Source: Pseudomonas sp. 2FG (GTDB lineage Bacteria; Pseudomonadota; Gammaproteobacteria; Pseudomonadales; Pseudomonadaceae). From it: a stretch of DNA of 64,000 bases. The position numbers and the translations under genes were made by a program. Shown one piece after another: positions 54,928-63,729 of this stretch. Each line of letters begins with the position of its first letter. Positions within the stretch are counted from its first letter, which is position 1. The stretch spans positions 1-64,000 of the forward strand of contig NZ_SCMP01000008.1 of the NCBI RefSeq assembly GCF_005502935.1. The letters are read 5' to 3'. The notes below the pieces were generated by a model. That model made no database searches, had not been told where the DNA came from, and saw only the letters and a program-made list of their open reading frames with translations.

Positions 54928-56016
54928 ATGCTCAGAATCGAAATCCAGCCGCGCTGGCGCTTTCACCAGGCCGACGGCAGCAGCCTCGACCCCCAGGGGC
55001 TGGCGCTGCTGCAGGCGGTGCACGAGACCGGCAAGCTCACCGAGGCGGCCGCCCGCACCGGCTACTCCTATCGGCATGCCTGGAACCTGCTGGCCAAGTG
55101 GGAAGCCTTCTTCGGCAGCCCGCTGATCACCCTGGCGCGCGGCAAGGGCGCCCGCCTGGCGCCGCTCGGGGAAAAGCTGCTGTGGGCCGACCAGCGGATT
55201 CGCGCGCGCCTCTCGCCGCAACTGGACAACCTCGCCGGCGAACTGGAAGTCGAGCTGAACCGGGCCCTGCAGGAAACCCGCCCCGGCTTGCGCATCCATG
55301 CCAGCCATGGCTTCGCCGTGGCGGCGCTGCGCGAGTGGCTGGAACAGGACACCCGCTGGCAATGGGAGGTGCAGTTCCGCGGCGGCATCGAGGCGGTGGT
55401 TGCCCTGCATCGCCAGGACTGCGAGGTGGCCGGCCTGCACGTGCCGGCGGGGCCGCTGGGCAGCCTGAGCATGAGCCGCATCCAGCCCTGGTTGCGCCCG
55501 GACCAGCGGGTGATCACCTTCGTCGTGCGCACCCAGGGGCTGATGCTGGCGCCCGGCAACCCGCGCGGCATCGGCGGGCTCGCCGACCTGCTGCGTAGCG
55601 ATCTGCGCTTCGTCAACCGTGAGAGCGGTTCCGGCACGCGGATGCTGCTGGAGAGCCTGCTGCGGCGCGACAACCTGGACAGCGCGGCGATCGCCGGCTT
55701 CCACAACGAGGAGTACACCCACGCCGCGGTGGCGGCCTATGTCGCCAGCGGCATGGCCGACGCCGGCTTCGGCGTCGAGGCGGCGGCCCGGCAGTTCGGC
55801 CTGACCTTCATCCCCATGGCCCGCGAACACTACTGCCTGCTCTGCCGCGCGGACAGCCTCCAGCTACCGGCCATGGGCGCCCTGCTCAAGGTGCTGCAGA
55901 ATCCCGAGTTCCAGGCCCGCATCGCCCGCCTGCCGGGCTATGCCCTGAGCCGCCCCGGCGAGGTGCTGCCGCTGGCGCAGGCGCTGGATCAGTGGCGCAA
56001 GGAGAGCCTGCTCTAG
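54928..56016 (+). CDS. fdsR: ModE-like/periplasmic-binding-like regulator of the fds operon
   Basis: Transcription factor of 362 residues. The N-terminus is a ModE/LysR-like HTH (LLQAVHETGKLTEAAARTGY, then SYRHAWNLLAKWEAFFGSPL). The C-terminal half is a PBP-like domain (RIHASHGFAVAALREWL; NRESGSGTRMLLESLLRR), as in molybdate- or formate-responsive regulators. It is divergent from fdsGBAD, the usual position of FdsR. ATG 54928 lies in an ACATATG context. Formate or molybdate are the likely effectors. Confidence 0.82.
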   Translation: MLRIEIQPRWRFHQADGSSLDPQGLALLQAVHETGKLTEAAARTGYSYRHAWNLLAKWEAFFGSPLITLARGKGARLAPLGEKLLWADQRIRARLSPQLDNLAGELEVELNRALQETRPGLRIHASHGFAVAALREWLEQDTRWQWEVQFRGGIEAVVALHRQDCEVAGLHVPAGPLGSLSMSRIQPWLRPDQRVITFVVRTQGLMLAPGNPRGIGGLADLLRSDLRFVNRESGSGTRMLLESLLRRDNLDSAAIAGFHNEEYTHAAVAAYVASGMADAGFGVEAAARQFGLTFIPMAREHYCLLCRADSLQLPAMGALLKVLQNPEFQARIARLPGYALSRPGEVLPLAQALDQWRKESLL

Positions 56017-56087
56017 GGTGTGTTGACGAAAGCGAGCATGCCGCGGCGGCCAGGGGATGGCCGCGCACCCGCCGCGGGACCGGCTAA

Positions 56088-56227
56088 CAGGCCGTTGAAA
56101 AATGTAGGCGAGGCAGCCGAGACAAGGCAAAAGCGGCCGAAAAAGCGCAGTTTACGTGTTGTAAATGAGCATTTTGAGGCCGTTTTTAACGCCGTATCGG
56201 CAACGTAGGTAGTTTTTCAACGGCCTG
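56088..56227. repeat. MITE-like 140-base palindromic repeat, copy A
   Basis: CAGGCCGTTGAAAAA (56088-56102) and its complement (56213-56227) are 15-base terminal inverted repeats. The interior contains AGTTTACGTGTTGTAAATGAGCA and a purine-rich GGCAAAAGCGG stretch. A related element lies at 59105-59246 in the opposite orientation. I recognise this sequence type as a common intergenic repeat of pseudomonads. It adjoins the stop of the 944-residue gene. Confidence 0.7.
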
Positions 56228-59062
56228 CTAACCGCTGATCGGCCCCTCCGTCTCATCCAGTTGCGCCAGCAGCGCTGCCCGCACGGCATCCCGCAGCTTG
56301 ATCGCCTCCAGCCAACCCGGCCCTTCCGCCCACAGCGGGGCGCCGACGCTGACACCGATCGCGCCGTGGTGCGGGAACCACTGGCCGTCGCGCAGCACCA
56401 TGCGCGTGCCGCGGATGGCCACCGGCAGCAGCGGCACGCCGGCCCGCGCGGCGAGCACGAAGGCGCCCATCTGAAACTCTTGCAGGCCCGGCGCCCGGCT
56501 GAGGGTGCCTTCCGGGAAGAACAGCAGGGATTGCCCTTGCGCTATGGCGCCGGCCAGGGCTTCGGCGTCTTCGGCGCTGCGCTGCGGGTCGAAGCGTTCG
56601 ACGAAGTGGGCGCCGATCTTGCGCAGGAACAGGCCGGCGATCCATTGGCCGGCCAGCTCGCGTTTGGCGACGAAGCCGAACTCGGCCGGCAGGGCCGCGC
56701 AGAGGATGATGCCGTCCAAATAGCTGGCATGGTTCGCGGCCAGCACGCTCACCGCCTTGCCGGGCAGGTGTCCCAGGCCCTCGACGCTAAATGGCACGCC
56801 GGCTAGGCGCACGAACAACCGCGCGGCCGCCCGGGTAAAGGCGCGGCACCAACTCAGGCGCGGCAGGGCCGCCACCGCCAGCCAGGTCAGCGGGGTCATG
56901 CTCCAGAACAGCAGCCAGATATAGACGGCATAGAGCGCCGCACTGCTGGCCCGCCACCAGCGGCCGAATTGCCCGCGCCCGGCCAACAGCCCCAAGCGCA
57001 GCAGTTGCCGCCACACCGCGCGCCGCTGCAGCCCCAGCTCACCGCGTTCGTACAGCTCGCGGCTGGCGGCGCGGCGAATCTTGCCACTGGAGGTCTTCAG
57101 CACGCTGTGCGGCGGCGCCAGGACTATATCGTCCGGCGGCACGCCGGTGAGATCGACCACTATGCGGTTGATCTCCTGCTGCAGCCTTTGCCGTGCGGCG
57201 ACGTCCTGCTCGTAGCTTTCCGCCAGCACCACCAGGCGCTCGGTGCCCGTGGCCGGATCGCGGCAGCCGAACACCGCGACGCAGCCCCTGCGCAGGCCCG
57301 GCAGGTTGCCGACCGCCGCCTCGACATCGTAGGGGTAGATGTTGCGCCCGGCGCGGATGATCAGGTCCTTGGCGCGGCCGGTCAGGTAGACCTCGTCGCC
57401 GGCGATGTAGGCCAGGTCGAGCGAGTCCATCCAGTCCCCGTGCAGCACCCGGCGGGTCTCTTCCGGGTTGTGGAAATAGCCGCGGGTGGTGGACGGCCCC
57501 TTGAAGTGCAGGTGGCCTTCGCAGCGCTCGGGGAGCTCGACGCCGCTGCCATCGACGATGCGCAGTTGATGGCCCGGCAGCGGTCGGCCGCTGGCGACGA
57601 AACGCAGCGCGTTGGCCGCGCCCGGTTCGGCCGGCAGCGCTTTACCCGAGACCTGGAACGGCTCGCGCTGCACGAGGTCGATCAGCGGCCCGCGGCCCAA
57701 GGGCGGGAAGGCCACGCCCAGGGTCGCCTCGGCCAACCCATAGACGGGTGCCAGCGCGGCGGGCGCCAGGCCGTAGCGGGCGAAACGCTCGGCGAAGCGC
57801 TGCAAGGTATCCGGGCTGACCGGCTCGGCACCGTTGAAGGCCAGGCGCCAGCGGCTCAGGTCAAGGCCCTCGAGGTCGCCGTCGGCGAGTTTGCTCAGGC
57901 ACAGCTCGTAGGCGAAATTCGGCGCCGCCGACAGCGTGCCGCGGTAGCGGTCGATGGCCCACAGCCAGCGGGCCGGCCGCGCCAGAAACGCCAGGGGCGA
58001 CATCAGCACCAGCGGATAGGCGTAATACAGGCTGCCCAGCCAGGCACCGATCAGGCCCATGTCGTGGTACATGGGCAACCAGCTGACGAAGACGTCCTCG
58101 CTGTCGATCCGCACCGCCTTGCCCATGGCGCGCAGATTGGCCAGCAGGTTGGCGTGGCTGACCATCACCCCCTTGGGCTGGCCGGTGCTGCCCGAGGTGT
58201 ATTGCAGGAAGGCGAGGTCTTCCGGCTGCCGCAGCGGCGTGACGCACCCGCCTCCCTCGCCGGTCAGCTCGGCCACGCTGGCGATCTCGGTCAGGCTCGG
58301 CACCTGCGGCTTGAGCAGGCGGGCGAGCAGTTTCGCTTCCGCCACGGTGATCATCGCCACGGCCTCGGCGTTGCGCAGAATGCCCGCCTGGCGCCGCAGG
58401 TGATCCTCGATCTGCGACAGGCGCAACGGCGGGTAGATGGGCACCGGCACGCCGCCGGCCAGCAGGATGCCGATGAAACCATAGAGAAAGTCGCGCCCGG
58501 TGGGCAGCATCAAGGCGACGCTCTGGCCGGCGCGCAGGCCGCGCCGCTGCAAGCCCGCCGCCACTGCCAGGGCGCCCTGATGCAAGGCCAGGTAGCTGAT
58601 GTCTTCCGCCTCGTCGCTTTCGCCCAGGAGGCGGACGTGCGTGTGCTCGGGCTGGGTGCGCAGGTGCCACTCCAGCACCTCGATCAGGGTAAGGGCAGCG
58701 TCCGGCGTCAGCCGGCCTGGCGTCGAGGTTTGGGGGGCGTCAGCCGCGGCAAGCGGGCGAGCCGTCCCTGCGCGGCCGTGCATGCGCAGGGCAGGCAACA
58801 GATCCGCCGGAGTGTCCGCCGTGGCGAACAGGTCTTCCGGCAAGCGCACGCCGAACTCCTGCTCGATGCGCGACCAGAGCTCGACCCGGGCCAGGCTGCC
58901 CATACCCAGGTCACGGTCGAACACACTCTGCAGCGTGACCCGCAGCCCTTCTGCCGATTGCGGGTGTAGCTCGGCCGCGGTTTGTCGAACTATCCCGAGC
59001 AATTTTTCCGCGACCCCATCGGAGCCGGGGTTGGCGCTGGTTTTCTCAGGCAGGCGAGACAT
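56228..59062 (-). CDS. ACP - fatty acyl-AMP ligase - acyltransferase fusion
   Basis: Three-domain enzyme of 944 residues. First, an acyl-carrier domain (about 18-95) with the phosphopantetheine Ser S56 in DLGMGSLARVEL. Second, an adenylate-forming ligase (LQYTSGSTGQPKGVMVSHAN, PMYHDMGLIG, TGRAKDLIIRAGRNIYPYDV) of the FAAL type that activates a fatty acid and loads it on the ACP. Third, a PlsC-type acyltransferase with HX4D (H778-D783, NHASYLDG) and FPEGT, which would pass the acyl group to a hydroxyl or amine. The product is unknown, possibly an unusual phospholipid or lipid conjugate. No partner genes are adjacent. The gene is bracketed by two related repeats. Confidence 0.88.
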   Translation of the reverse strand: MSRLPEKTSANPGSDGVAEKLLGIVRQTAAELHPQSAEGLRVTLQSVFDRDLGMGSLARVELWSRIEQEFGVRLPEDLFATADTPADLLPALRMHGRAGTARPLAAADAPQTSTPGRLTPDAALTLIEVLEWHLRTQPEHTHVRLLGESDEAEDISYLALHQGALAVAAGLQRRGLRAGQSVALMLPTGRDFLYGFIGILLAGGVPVPIYPPLRLSQIEDHLRRQAGILRNAEAVAMITVAEAKLLARLLKPQVPSLTEIASVAELTGEGGGCVTPLRQPEDLAFLQYTSGSTGQPKGVMVSHANLLANLRAMGKAVRIDSEDVFVSWLPMYHDMGLIGAWLGSLYYAYPLVLMSPLAFLARPARWLWAIDRYRGTLSAAPNFAYELCLSKLADGDLEGLDLSRWRLAFNGAEPVSPDTLQRFAERFARYGLAPAALAPVYGLAEATLGVAFPPLGRGPLIDLVQREPFQVSGKALPAEPGAANALRFVASGRPLPGHQLRIVDGSGVELPERCEGHLHFKGPSTTRGYFHNPEETRRVLHGDWMDSLDLAYIAGDEVYLTGRAKDLIIRAGRNIYPYDVEAAVGNLPGLRRGCVAVFGCRDPATGTERLVVLAESYEQDVAARQRLQQEINRIVVDLTGVPPDDIVLAPPHSVLKTSSGKIRRAASRELYERGELGLQRRAVWRQLLRLGLLAGRGQFGRWWRASSAALYAVYIWLLFWSMTPLTWLAVAALPRLSWCRAFTRAAARLFVRLAGVPFSVEGLGHLPGKAVSVLAANHASYLDGIILCAALPAEFGFVAKRELAGQWIAGLFLRKIGAHFVERFDPQRSAEDAEALAGAIAQGQSLLFFPEGTLSRAPGLQEFQMGAFVLAARAGVPLLPVAIRGTRMVLRDGQWFPHHGAIGVSVGAPLWAEGPGWLEAIKLRDAVRAALLAQLDETEGPISG

Positions 59063-59104
59063 CGGCGGCCCCTCTCAAGACAGGCATGAACCCTGCCCTC
59101 ACTA

Positions 59105-59246
59105 AGAACCTGTGCAATATCTGCTGCGCTTGGCCATGCTGCGTTGAACACAGGCTCGGACTGCTCATTTACCATTCGTAAACTCCGCGTCCTCGCCTGT
59201 TTTCGCCTTGCCTGACCTGCGCTCGCGACGATCTTGAGCAGGTTCT
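59105..59246. repeat. MITE-like 142-base palindromic repeat, copy B
   Basis: AGAACCTG (59105-59112) and CAGGTTCT (59239-59246) form terminal inverted repeats. The interior TGCTCATTTACCATTCGTAA, then ACTCCGCG...TTTTCGCCTTG, aligns at the same offset (base 58 versus 57) with the reverse complement of copy A. Termini differ, so these are variants of one family. Bases 59247-59484 show no gene and should carry the promoter of the MFS gene. Confidence 0.6.
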
Positions 59247-59484
59247 AACGGACACCCGGCATTCCTGGCGGCGGCCGCAGAGCGTTGCGCGACTGGGTCG
59301 CTACGCACCGAGCGCCACGCCACCACTACTAGTATTAACTGTAGTTGCTGATCGCGTGCCGGCCTGCGCCTGCAGGGGTTACCCGCGCGGAGCAGCAAGG
59401 GGATGGGCTGATCTGCGCGGCGCGAACTGCGGCCAACAGTAGTGATGCCCAGCAGATCCAGCGGCGCCGAGCGGAGACCTTGCC

Positions 59485-60795
59485 ATGCCAGCCAGCCTTG
59501 CCCCCGGAGTGACACGCCGAGAAGCCTGGTCTTGGGCGATGTTCGATTTCGCCAACTCCGGCTACACCACAGTGGTGATTACCGCCGTCTTCAACGCCTA
59601 CTTCGTCGCCGTGGTGGCCGAAGGCCAAACCTGGGGCACGCTGGCCTGGACCAGCGCCCTCGCCCTCTCCTATGCCCTGGTCATCCTGACGGCGCCGCTG
59701 GTCGGCGCTTATGCCGACGCCCTCGCCTGCAAGAAGCGCCTGCTGCTGGTCAGCACCGTCGGTTGCGTCGCCTTTACCGCCGCGCTGGCACTGGCCGGGC
59801 CGGGTGCGCTCGGCGTCGCGGTCCTCTTCATAGTGCTGTCCAACTTCTGCTTCGGCAGCGGCGAGAACCTGATCGCCGCCTTCCTGCCCGAACTCGCCCG
59901 CACGGAGGCGTTGGGGCGCGTGTCGGGCTGGGGCTGGGGGTTCGGCTATATCGGCGGTCTGGTCAGCCTGGGCGCCTGCCTGGCCTATGTCGGCTGGGCA
60001 CAAACGCAGGGCCAGACCGCGGCGCAATTCGTGCCGGTGTGCATGCTGATCACCGCGGCCTTGTTCGCCGTGGCCAGCGTACCGACCTTCCTGTTCCTGC
60101 GCGAACGCAGCCTGCCGCAACTGCAGCTCGGCGCCGCGCCTATCCCGCGGGCCGTGTGGGCGCGCTTTGCGCAGACGGTGCGGGACGCCGGCCGCTATCG
60201 CGACCTGCTGCGCTTCCTCGCCTGCACCCTGAGCTACCAGGCCGGTATCTCGGCGGTGATCAGCCTGGCCTCCATCTATGCCGATCAGGTCATGGGCTTC
60301 AGCACCCAGGACACACTGCTGCTGATCTTCGTGGTGAATATCACCGCCTCCATCGGCGCCCTGCTGTTCGGCTTTTTTCAGGACCGCATCGGCCATATCG
60401 CCACGCTGACGCTGACCCTGCTGGGCTGGCTCGGCATGGTCGGCCTGGTCTGGGCGGCGCGCGGCCCCGAACTGTTTTGGCTGGCGGCCAACCTGGCCGG
60501 TCTGTGCATGGGCGCCAGCCAATCGGCCGGCCGCGCGATAGTCGGCCTGCTGGCGCCGCCGACCCGCCTGGCGGAGTTCTTCGGCCTGTGGGGGCAGGCG
60601 GTCAAGCTGTCGGCGATCCTCGGCCCGATGACCTACGGCCTGACCAGTTGGCTGAGCGGCGGCGATCATCGCCTGGCGATGCTGATCACCGGCGGCTATT
60701 TCATCCTCGGCCTGCTGATTCTGCTAAGCGTCGACCTCGAGCGTGGGCGGCAGGCGGCAGTGGCCACCTCGGCAGAGCCGCTCCGTTCGGCCTAG
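59485..60795 (+). CDS. UMF1/Atg22-type MFS transporter
   Basis: Twelve-helix carrier of 436 residues. The opening RREAWSWAMFDFANSGYTTV is the UMF1-family signature, and LRERSLPQ in the central loop and ARGPELFWLAANLAGLCMGA in the second half fit the fold. Substrate unknown; relatives export amino acids or other small solutes. It overlaps the convergent thioesterase by four bases. Confidence 0.87.
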   Translation: MPASLAPGVTRREAWSWAMFDFANSGYTTVVITAVFNAYFVAVVAEGQTWGTLAWTSALALSYALVILTAPLVGAYADALACKKRLLLVSTVGCVAFTAALALAGPGALGVAVLFIVLSNFCFGSGENLIAAFLPELARTEALGRVSGWGWGFGYIGGLVSLGACLAYVGWAQTQGQTAAQFVPVCMLITAALFAVASVPTFLFLRERSLPQLQLGAAPIPRAVWARFAQTVRDAGRYRDLLRFLACTLSYQAGISAVISLASIYADQVMGFSTQDTLLLIFVVNITASIGALLFGFFQDRIGHIATLTLTLLGWLGMVGLVWAARGPELFWLAANLAGLCMGASQSAGRAIVGLLAPPTRLAEFFGLWGQAVKLSAILGPMTYGLTSWLSGGDHRLAMLITGGYFILGLLILLSVDLERGRQAAVATSAEPLRSA

Positions 60796-61226
60796 CCCAG
60801 CAACAACTCGGCCAGCGCCGCTCTTAGGCGCGGCGGAATCGCAACCGGCTGGTTGCTCGCGCGGTCGACGAACACATGCACGAAGCGCCCGGCCGCACAG
60901 GCCTCCTCTTCACCCTGCTTGAACACCGCCAGCTCGTACTGCACCGAGCTATTGCCCAGCTTGCCGACCCGTAAGCCGATTTCGATCCGGTCGGGAAAGG
61001 CGATGGAGGCGAAGTAATCGCAGGAGGAGCTGACCACGAAGCCCACCACCTCGCCGTCATGGATATCCAACCCGCCCTGCTCGATCAGGTAGCTGTTCAC
61101 CGCGCTGTCGAAAAAGCTGTAGTAGGTGACGTTATTGACGTGGCCGTAGAGGTCGTTGTCGTGCCAGCGGGTGCTGATGGCTTGGAAGTGCTGGTAGTCG
61201 GCGCGCAGGTGTTGGGGTTGGCTCAT
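60792..61226 (-). CDS. Hotdog-fold acyl-CoA thioesterase
   Basis: 4-hydroxybenzoyl-CoA-thioesterase-like enzyme of 144 residues. TRWHDNDLYGHVNNVTYYSF has the catalytic Asp of the DxxxHVNN motif. It would hydrolyse a short or aromatic acyl-CoA. It lies 47 bases downstream of the alcohol dehydrogenase on the same strand and is probably co-transcribed. Confidence 0.9.
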   Translation of the reverse strand: MSQPQHLRADYQHFQAISTRWHDNDLYGHVNNVTYYSFFDSAVNSYLIEQGGLDIHDGEVVGFVVSSSCDYFASIAFPDRIEIGLRVGKLGNSSVQYELAVFKQGEEEACAAGRFVHVFVDRASNQPVAIPPRLRAALAELLLG

Positions 61227-61273
61227 GGGTTGTCCGTCGTGTTCAAAGGATGGCTGAGTCTGTGATGCGCTGT

Positions 61274-62437
61274 TTAATACGCCGCCTGGTAGATCGCCAG
61301 GGCGTCGGCCTCTTTGACTTCGCGGGGATTATTCACCAGCAGGCGCTGTTGCAGCATGGCCTCGCTGGCCAGTTGCGCCAGCATCGCCTCGGGTACGCCG
61401 GCATCCCGCAGGCGGCTCGGCAGGCCATGGCGCGCATTGAGCGCGGCCAGTTCGCCGATGAACTGTGCAGTCAGGCTGTGCGCACTGCCCGGCTTGAGTT
61501 GGCTGCCCAGCAGCAACGGCGCCAGTTCGGCGTACAGCTCGCTGGCGGCCGGAGCGTTGAAGCGCAGCACATGCGGTAGTACCAGGGCGTTGCTCAGGCC
61601 ATGGGGAATATGGAAGTGCCCGCCCAGTGGATAGGCCAGCGCATGCACCGCCGCCACCGGCGCGTTGGCGAAGGCTTGCCCGGCGAGGCAGGCACCGAGC
61701 AGCATGGCTTGGCGCGCGGCGCGGTTCTGGCCGTGGTGGACCGCCTCCTGCAGATTCGCCGCGAGCAGACGCAAGGCCTCGCGGGCCAGCAAGTCGGACA
61801 GCGGGTTCTTCTTCAGGGCGCTGGTATAGGACTCGATGGCGTGCACCATCGCATCGATGCCGGTGGCGGCGGTGACCGCCGGCGGCAGGCCGAGCGTCAG
61901 CTCGGCATCCAGCAGCGCCAGATCCGGCAGCAGCAGCGGCGAAACCACCCCCAGCTTGCTGGTTGCGCCGGTGGTGATGATGGCGATCTGGGTGACTTCC
62001 GAGCCGGTGCCGGCGGTGGTCGGCACTTGGATCAGCGGCAGGCGCTGGCCCTTGGCGTTGCCGACACCGTAGAGCTCGGGCAAGGCCTGCGCGCACCGTG
62101 GATGGGCCAACAGCGCGACCAGCTTGGCCACGTCCATCGAACTGCCGCCACCGAAGCCGACGATCAGCTCGGCCCGCATCTCACGCGCCTGCTGCACCGC
62201 GCTGAGCACTATGGCTTCCGGCGGATCGGCGACCACCCGATCGAACACCGCGACCGCCACACCTTCGGCGGCGAAGCCGGGCAGCACCTGGTCGAGCAGG
62301 CCGAAACGGGTGATGCCCGGATCGGTGACGATCAACACCGACTGCGCCCCGCGCTCACGGCACAACGCCGCCAGCCGGCGTGCGGAACCGGATTCGCAGA
62401 TGATCTGTGCGGTAGTGGCGAAACTGAACGGCTGCAT
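61274..62437 (-). CDS. Iron-containing alcohol dehydrogenase
   Basis: Group III Fe-dependent NAD(P) alcohol dehydrogenase of 387 residues. Motifs are GGGSSMDVAKLVAL (cofactor), QVPTTAGTGSEVTQIA, and metal-ligand histidines in GIDAMVHAIESY, NAPVAAVHALAYPLGGHFHI and PHGLSNALVLPHV. ATG 62437 has AAGAGGA upstream. It would interconvert a primary alcohol and an aldehyde. Substrate is not indicated by context. Confidence 0.92.
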   Translation of the reverse strand: MQPFSFATTAQIICESGSARRLAALCRERGAQSVLIVTDPGITRFGLLDQVLPGFAAEGVAVAVFDRVVADPPEAIVLSAVQQAREMRAELIVGFGGGSSMDVAKLVALLAHPRCAQALPELYGVGNAKGQRLPLIQVPTTAGTGSEVTQIAIITTGATSKLGVVSPLLLPDLALLDAELTLGLPPAVTAATGIDAMVHAIESYTSALKKNPLSDLLAREALRLLAANLQEAVHHGQNRAARQAMLLGACLAGQAFANAPVAAVHALAYPLGGHFHIPHGLSNALVLPHVLRFNAPAASELYAELAPLLLGSQLKPGSAHSLTAQFIGELAALNARHGLPSRLRDAGVPEAMLAQLASEAMLQQRLLVNNPREVKEADALAIYQAAY

Positions 62438-62721
62438 GACTGATCCTCTTGTTGCGGTGTTTGTGTTGACCACTACACAGGTCAACGCGAACCCCGTAGG
62501 AGCGACCCAGGGCCGCGAAAGCGAACCCACTGCCAACTCGACTGATCCACACAACCTGGCAAGGCCTCCAACTAAGGTCCTCGACGCAACCGCGCGGGTT
62601 TCACCCGTATATGGCTTTGGCGAACAATAGGATACGGATCTGCTGGGCAGAGTGAATCGCCCCATGCACGTTCAGCAGTGAACTCTTTGCTGCGAATTAT
62701 CTTCATGATTTGTGGTTGCGC

Positions 62722-62990
62722 CTAACGCTGGGCATCAGCAGGCGCCAGTGGCGATTGGAAAGCCATTGCCGAGGCTTCTGCATTGCAGTCGCGCACGCTC
62801 TCGAGCACTTCCCAGCTGCCGCGCATGCCGGGTTCGACGGTAAAGATATCCCTGGCTGTCAGCTGGATCGGCTCCAGGCCGTCCGGCGTGCAGATTCAGG
62901 TGTCCTCGATCTTGCTGCCGTCTTCCAAGGTGTAGGCGTTGAGGTTGACCCTGTGCGGGGCGCCGGCGAGCTTGGTCCATTTGCAGAATG
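62722..62990 (-). pseudogene. Decayed DUF861 cupin gene
   Basis: One minus-strand frame reads LAGAPHRVNLNAYTLEDGSK, then IEDT-stop-ICTPDGLEPIQLTA, RDIFTVEPGMRGSWEVLESV, ending at TAG 62722. The stop (TGA at 62896-62898 on the minus strand) interrupts a DUF861 cupin pattern with GxF/GSWEVLE at its end. The N-terminal strands are missing. It is a broken relative of the intact cupin at 27752. Bases 62438-62721 hold a GTAGGAGC REP fragment near 62497 and nothing else clear. Confidence 0.6.
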
Positions 62991-63106
62991 GGCTACTGCA
63001 TCGAGCGGATGCGCCGAGTCCTCGGCGGGTTAGCACGCAGAACATGGGAACCCCCGACAAAAATGGTCTTTGCTTGCTTGGGTAGGCATTACGCGATGGA
63101 GTCGAT

Positions 63107-63574
63107 ATGACGCAGGCAACCTGGGAGCTGCTTTCCTACCTCGTCACCGTGGTGGCCTTGCCATTCGCGATTGGCGTGTTCCTCTTCGAGCAGCGCAAGG
63201 AGCGCCAGAACGAGGAAGATGCCACCTGGCAGCAGATCTCCGATGCCTATATCGCCTTCCTCGAGGTGGTGCTGGCCAACCCGGACCTCAGGCTGCGCAG
63301 CCAGCGCGCTACGCCCGACCTGAGCGACGAGCAGCGGGAGCGCATGCTGGTGATCTTCGACATGCTGATCTCGCTGTTCGAGCGCGCCTATCTGCTGGTC
63401 TTCGACACGAATATGAACGAGAAGAGGCGGCGGCGCTGGCATTCATGGGAGGACTACATGCGCGAGTGGAGCCGGCGCGAGGACTTCCGCGAGCGGTTGC
63501 CGGAACTGCTGCGTGGCGAAGACCCGGATTTCGCCGTGTACATCCAGCGCCTGGCGAAAGAGGAAGCCAGCTAG
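63107..63574 (+). CDS. Small membrane-anchored protein of unknown function
   Basis: A 155-residue protein with one N-terminal membrane helix (LLSYLVTVVALPFAIGVFLF, about 8-27) and a mostly helical, charged cytosolic part rich in Glu and Arg. EERQNEEDATWQQISDAYIA and FLEVVLANPDLRL look like a conserved helical bundle. I do not recognise the family. It stands alone between REP-like debris and a convergent gene. The codon usage is normal for the window, so it is probably real. Confidence 0.65.
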   Translation: MTQATWELLSYLVTVVALPFAIGVFLFEQRKERQNEEDATWQQISDAYIAFLEVVLANPDLRLRSQRATPDLSDEQRERMLVIFDMLISLFERAYLLVFDTNMNEKRRRRWHSWEDYMREWSRREDFRERLPELLRGEDPDFAVYIQRLAKEEAS

Positions 63575-63729
63575 CTGTGATCTCTCTGTAGGTTGTTCAT
63601 CCGGCGCGCAACCACGTCTTCGGGACAACCGCCGCCCACTCACGGGTGCGAGCGGTTTAGCGCGGTTGTAGGAGTCAGCGTGCCGGCGAGCCGCGGTGAA
63701 CAGCCAAAGCATCGCCAGCCAGCGGACGC

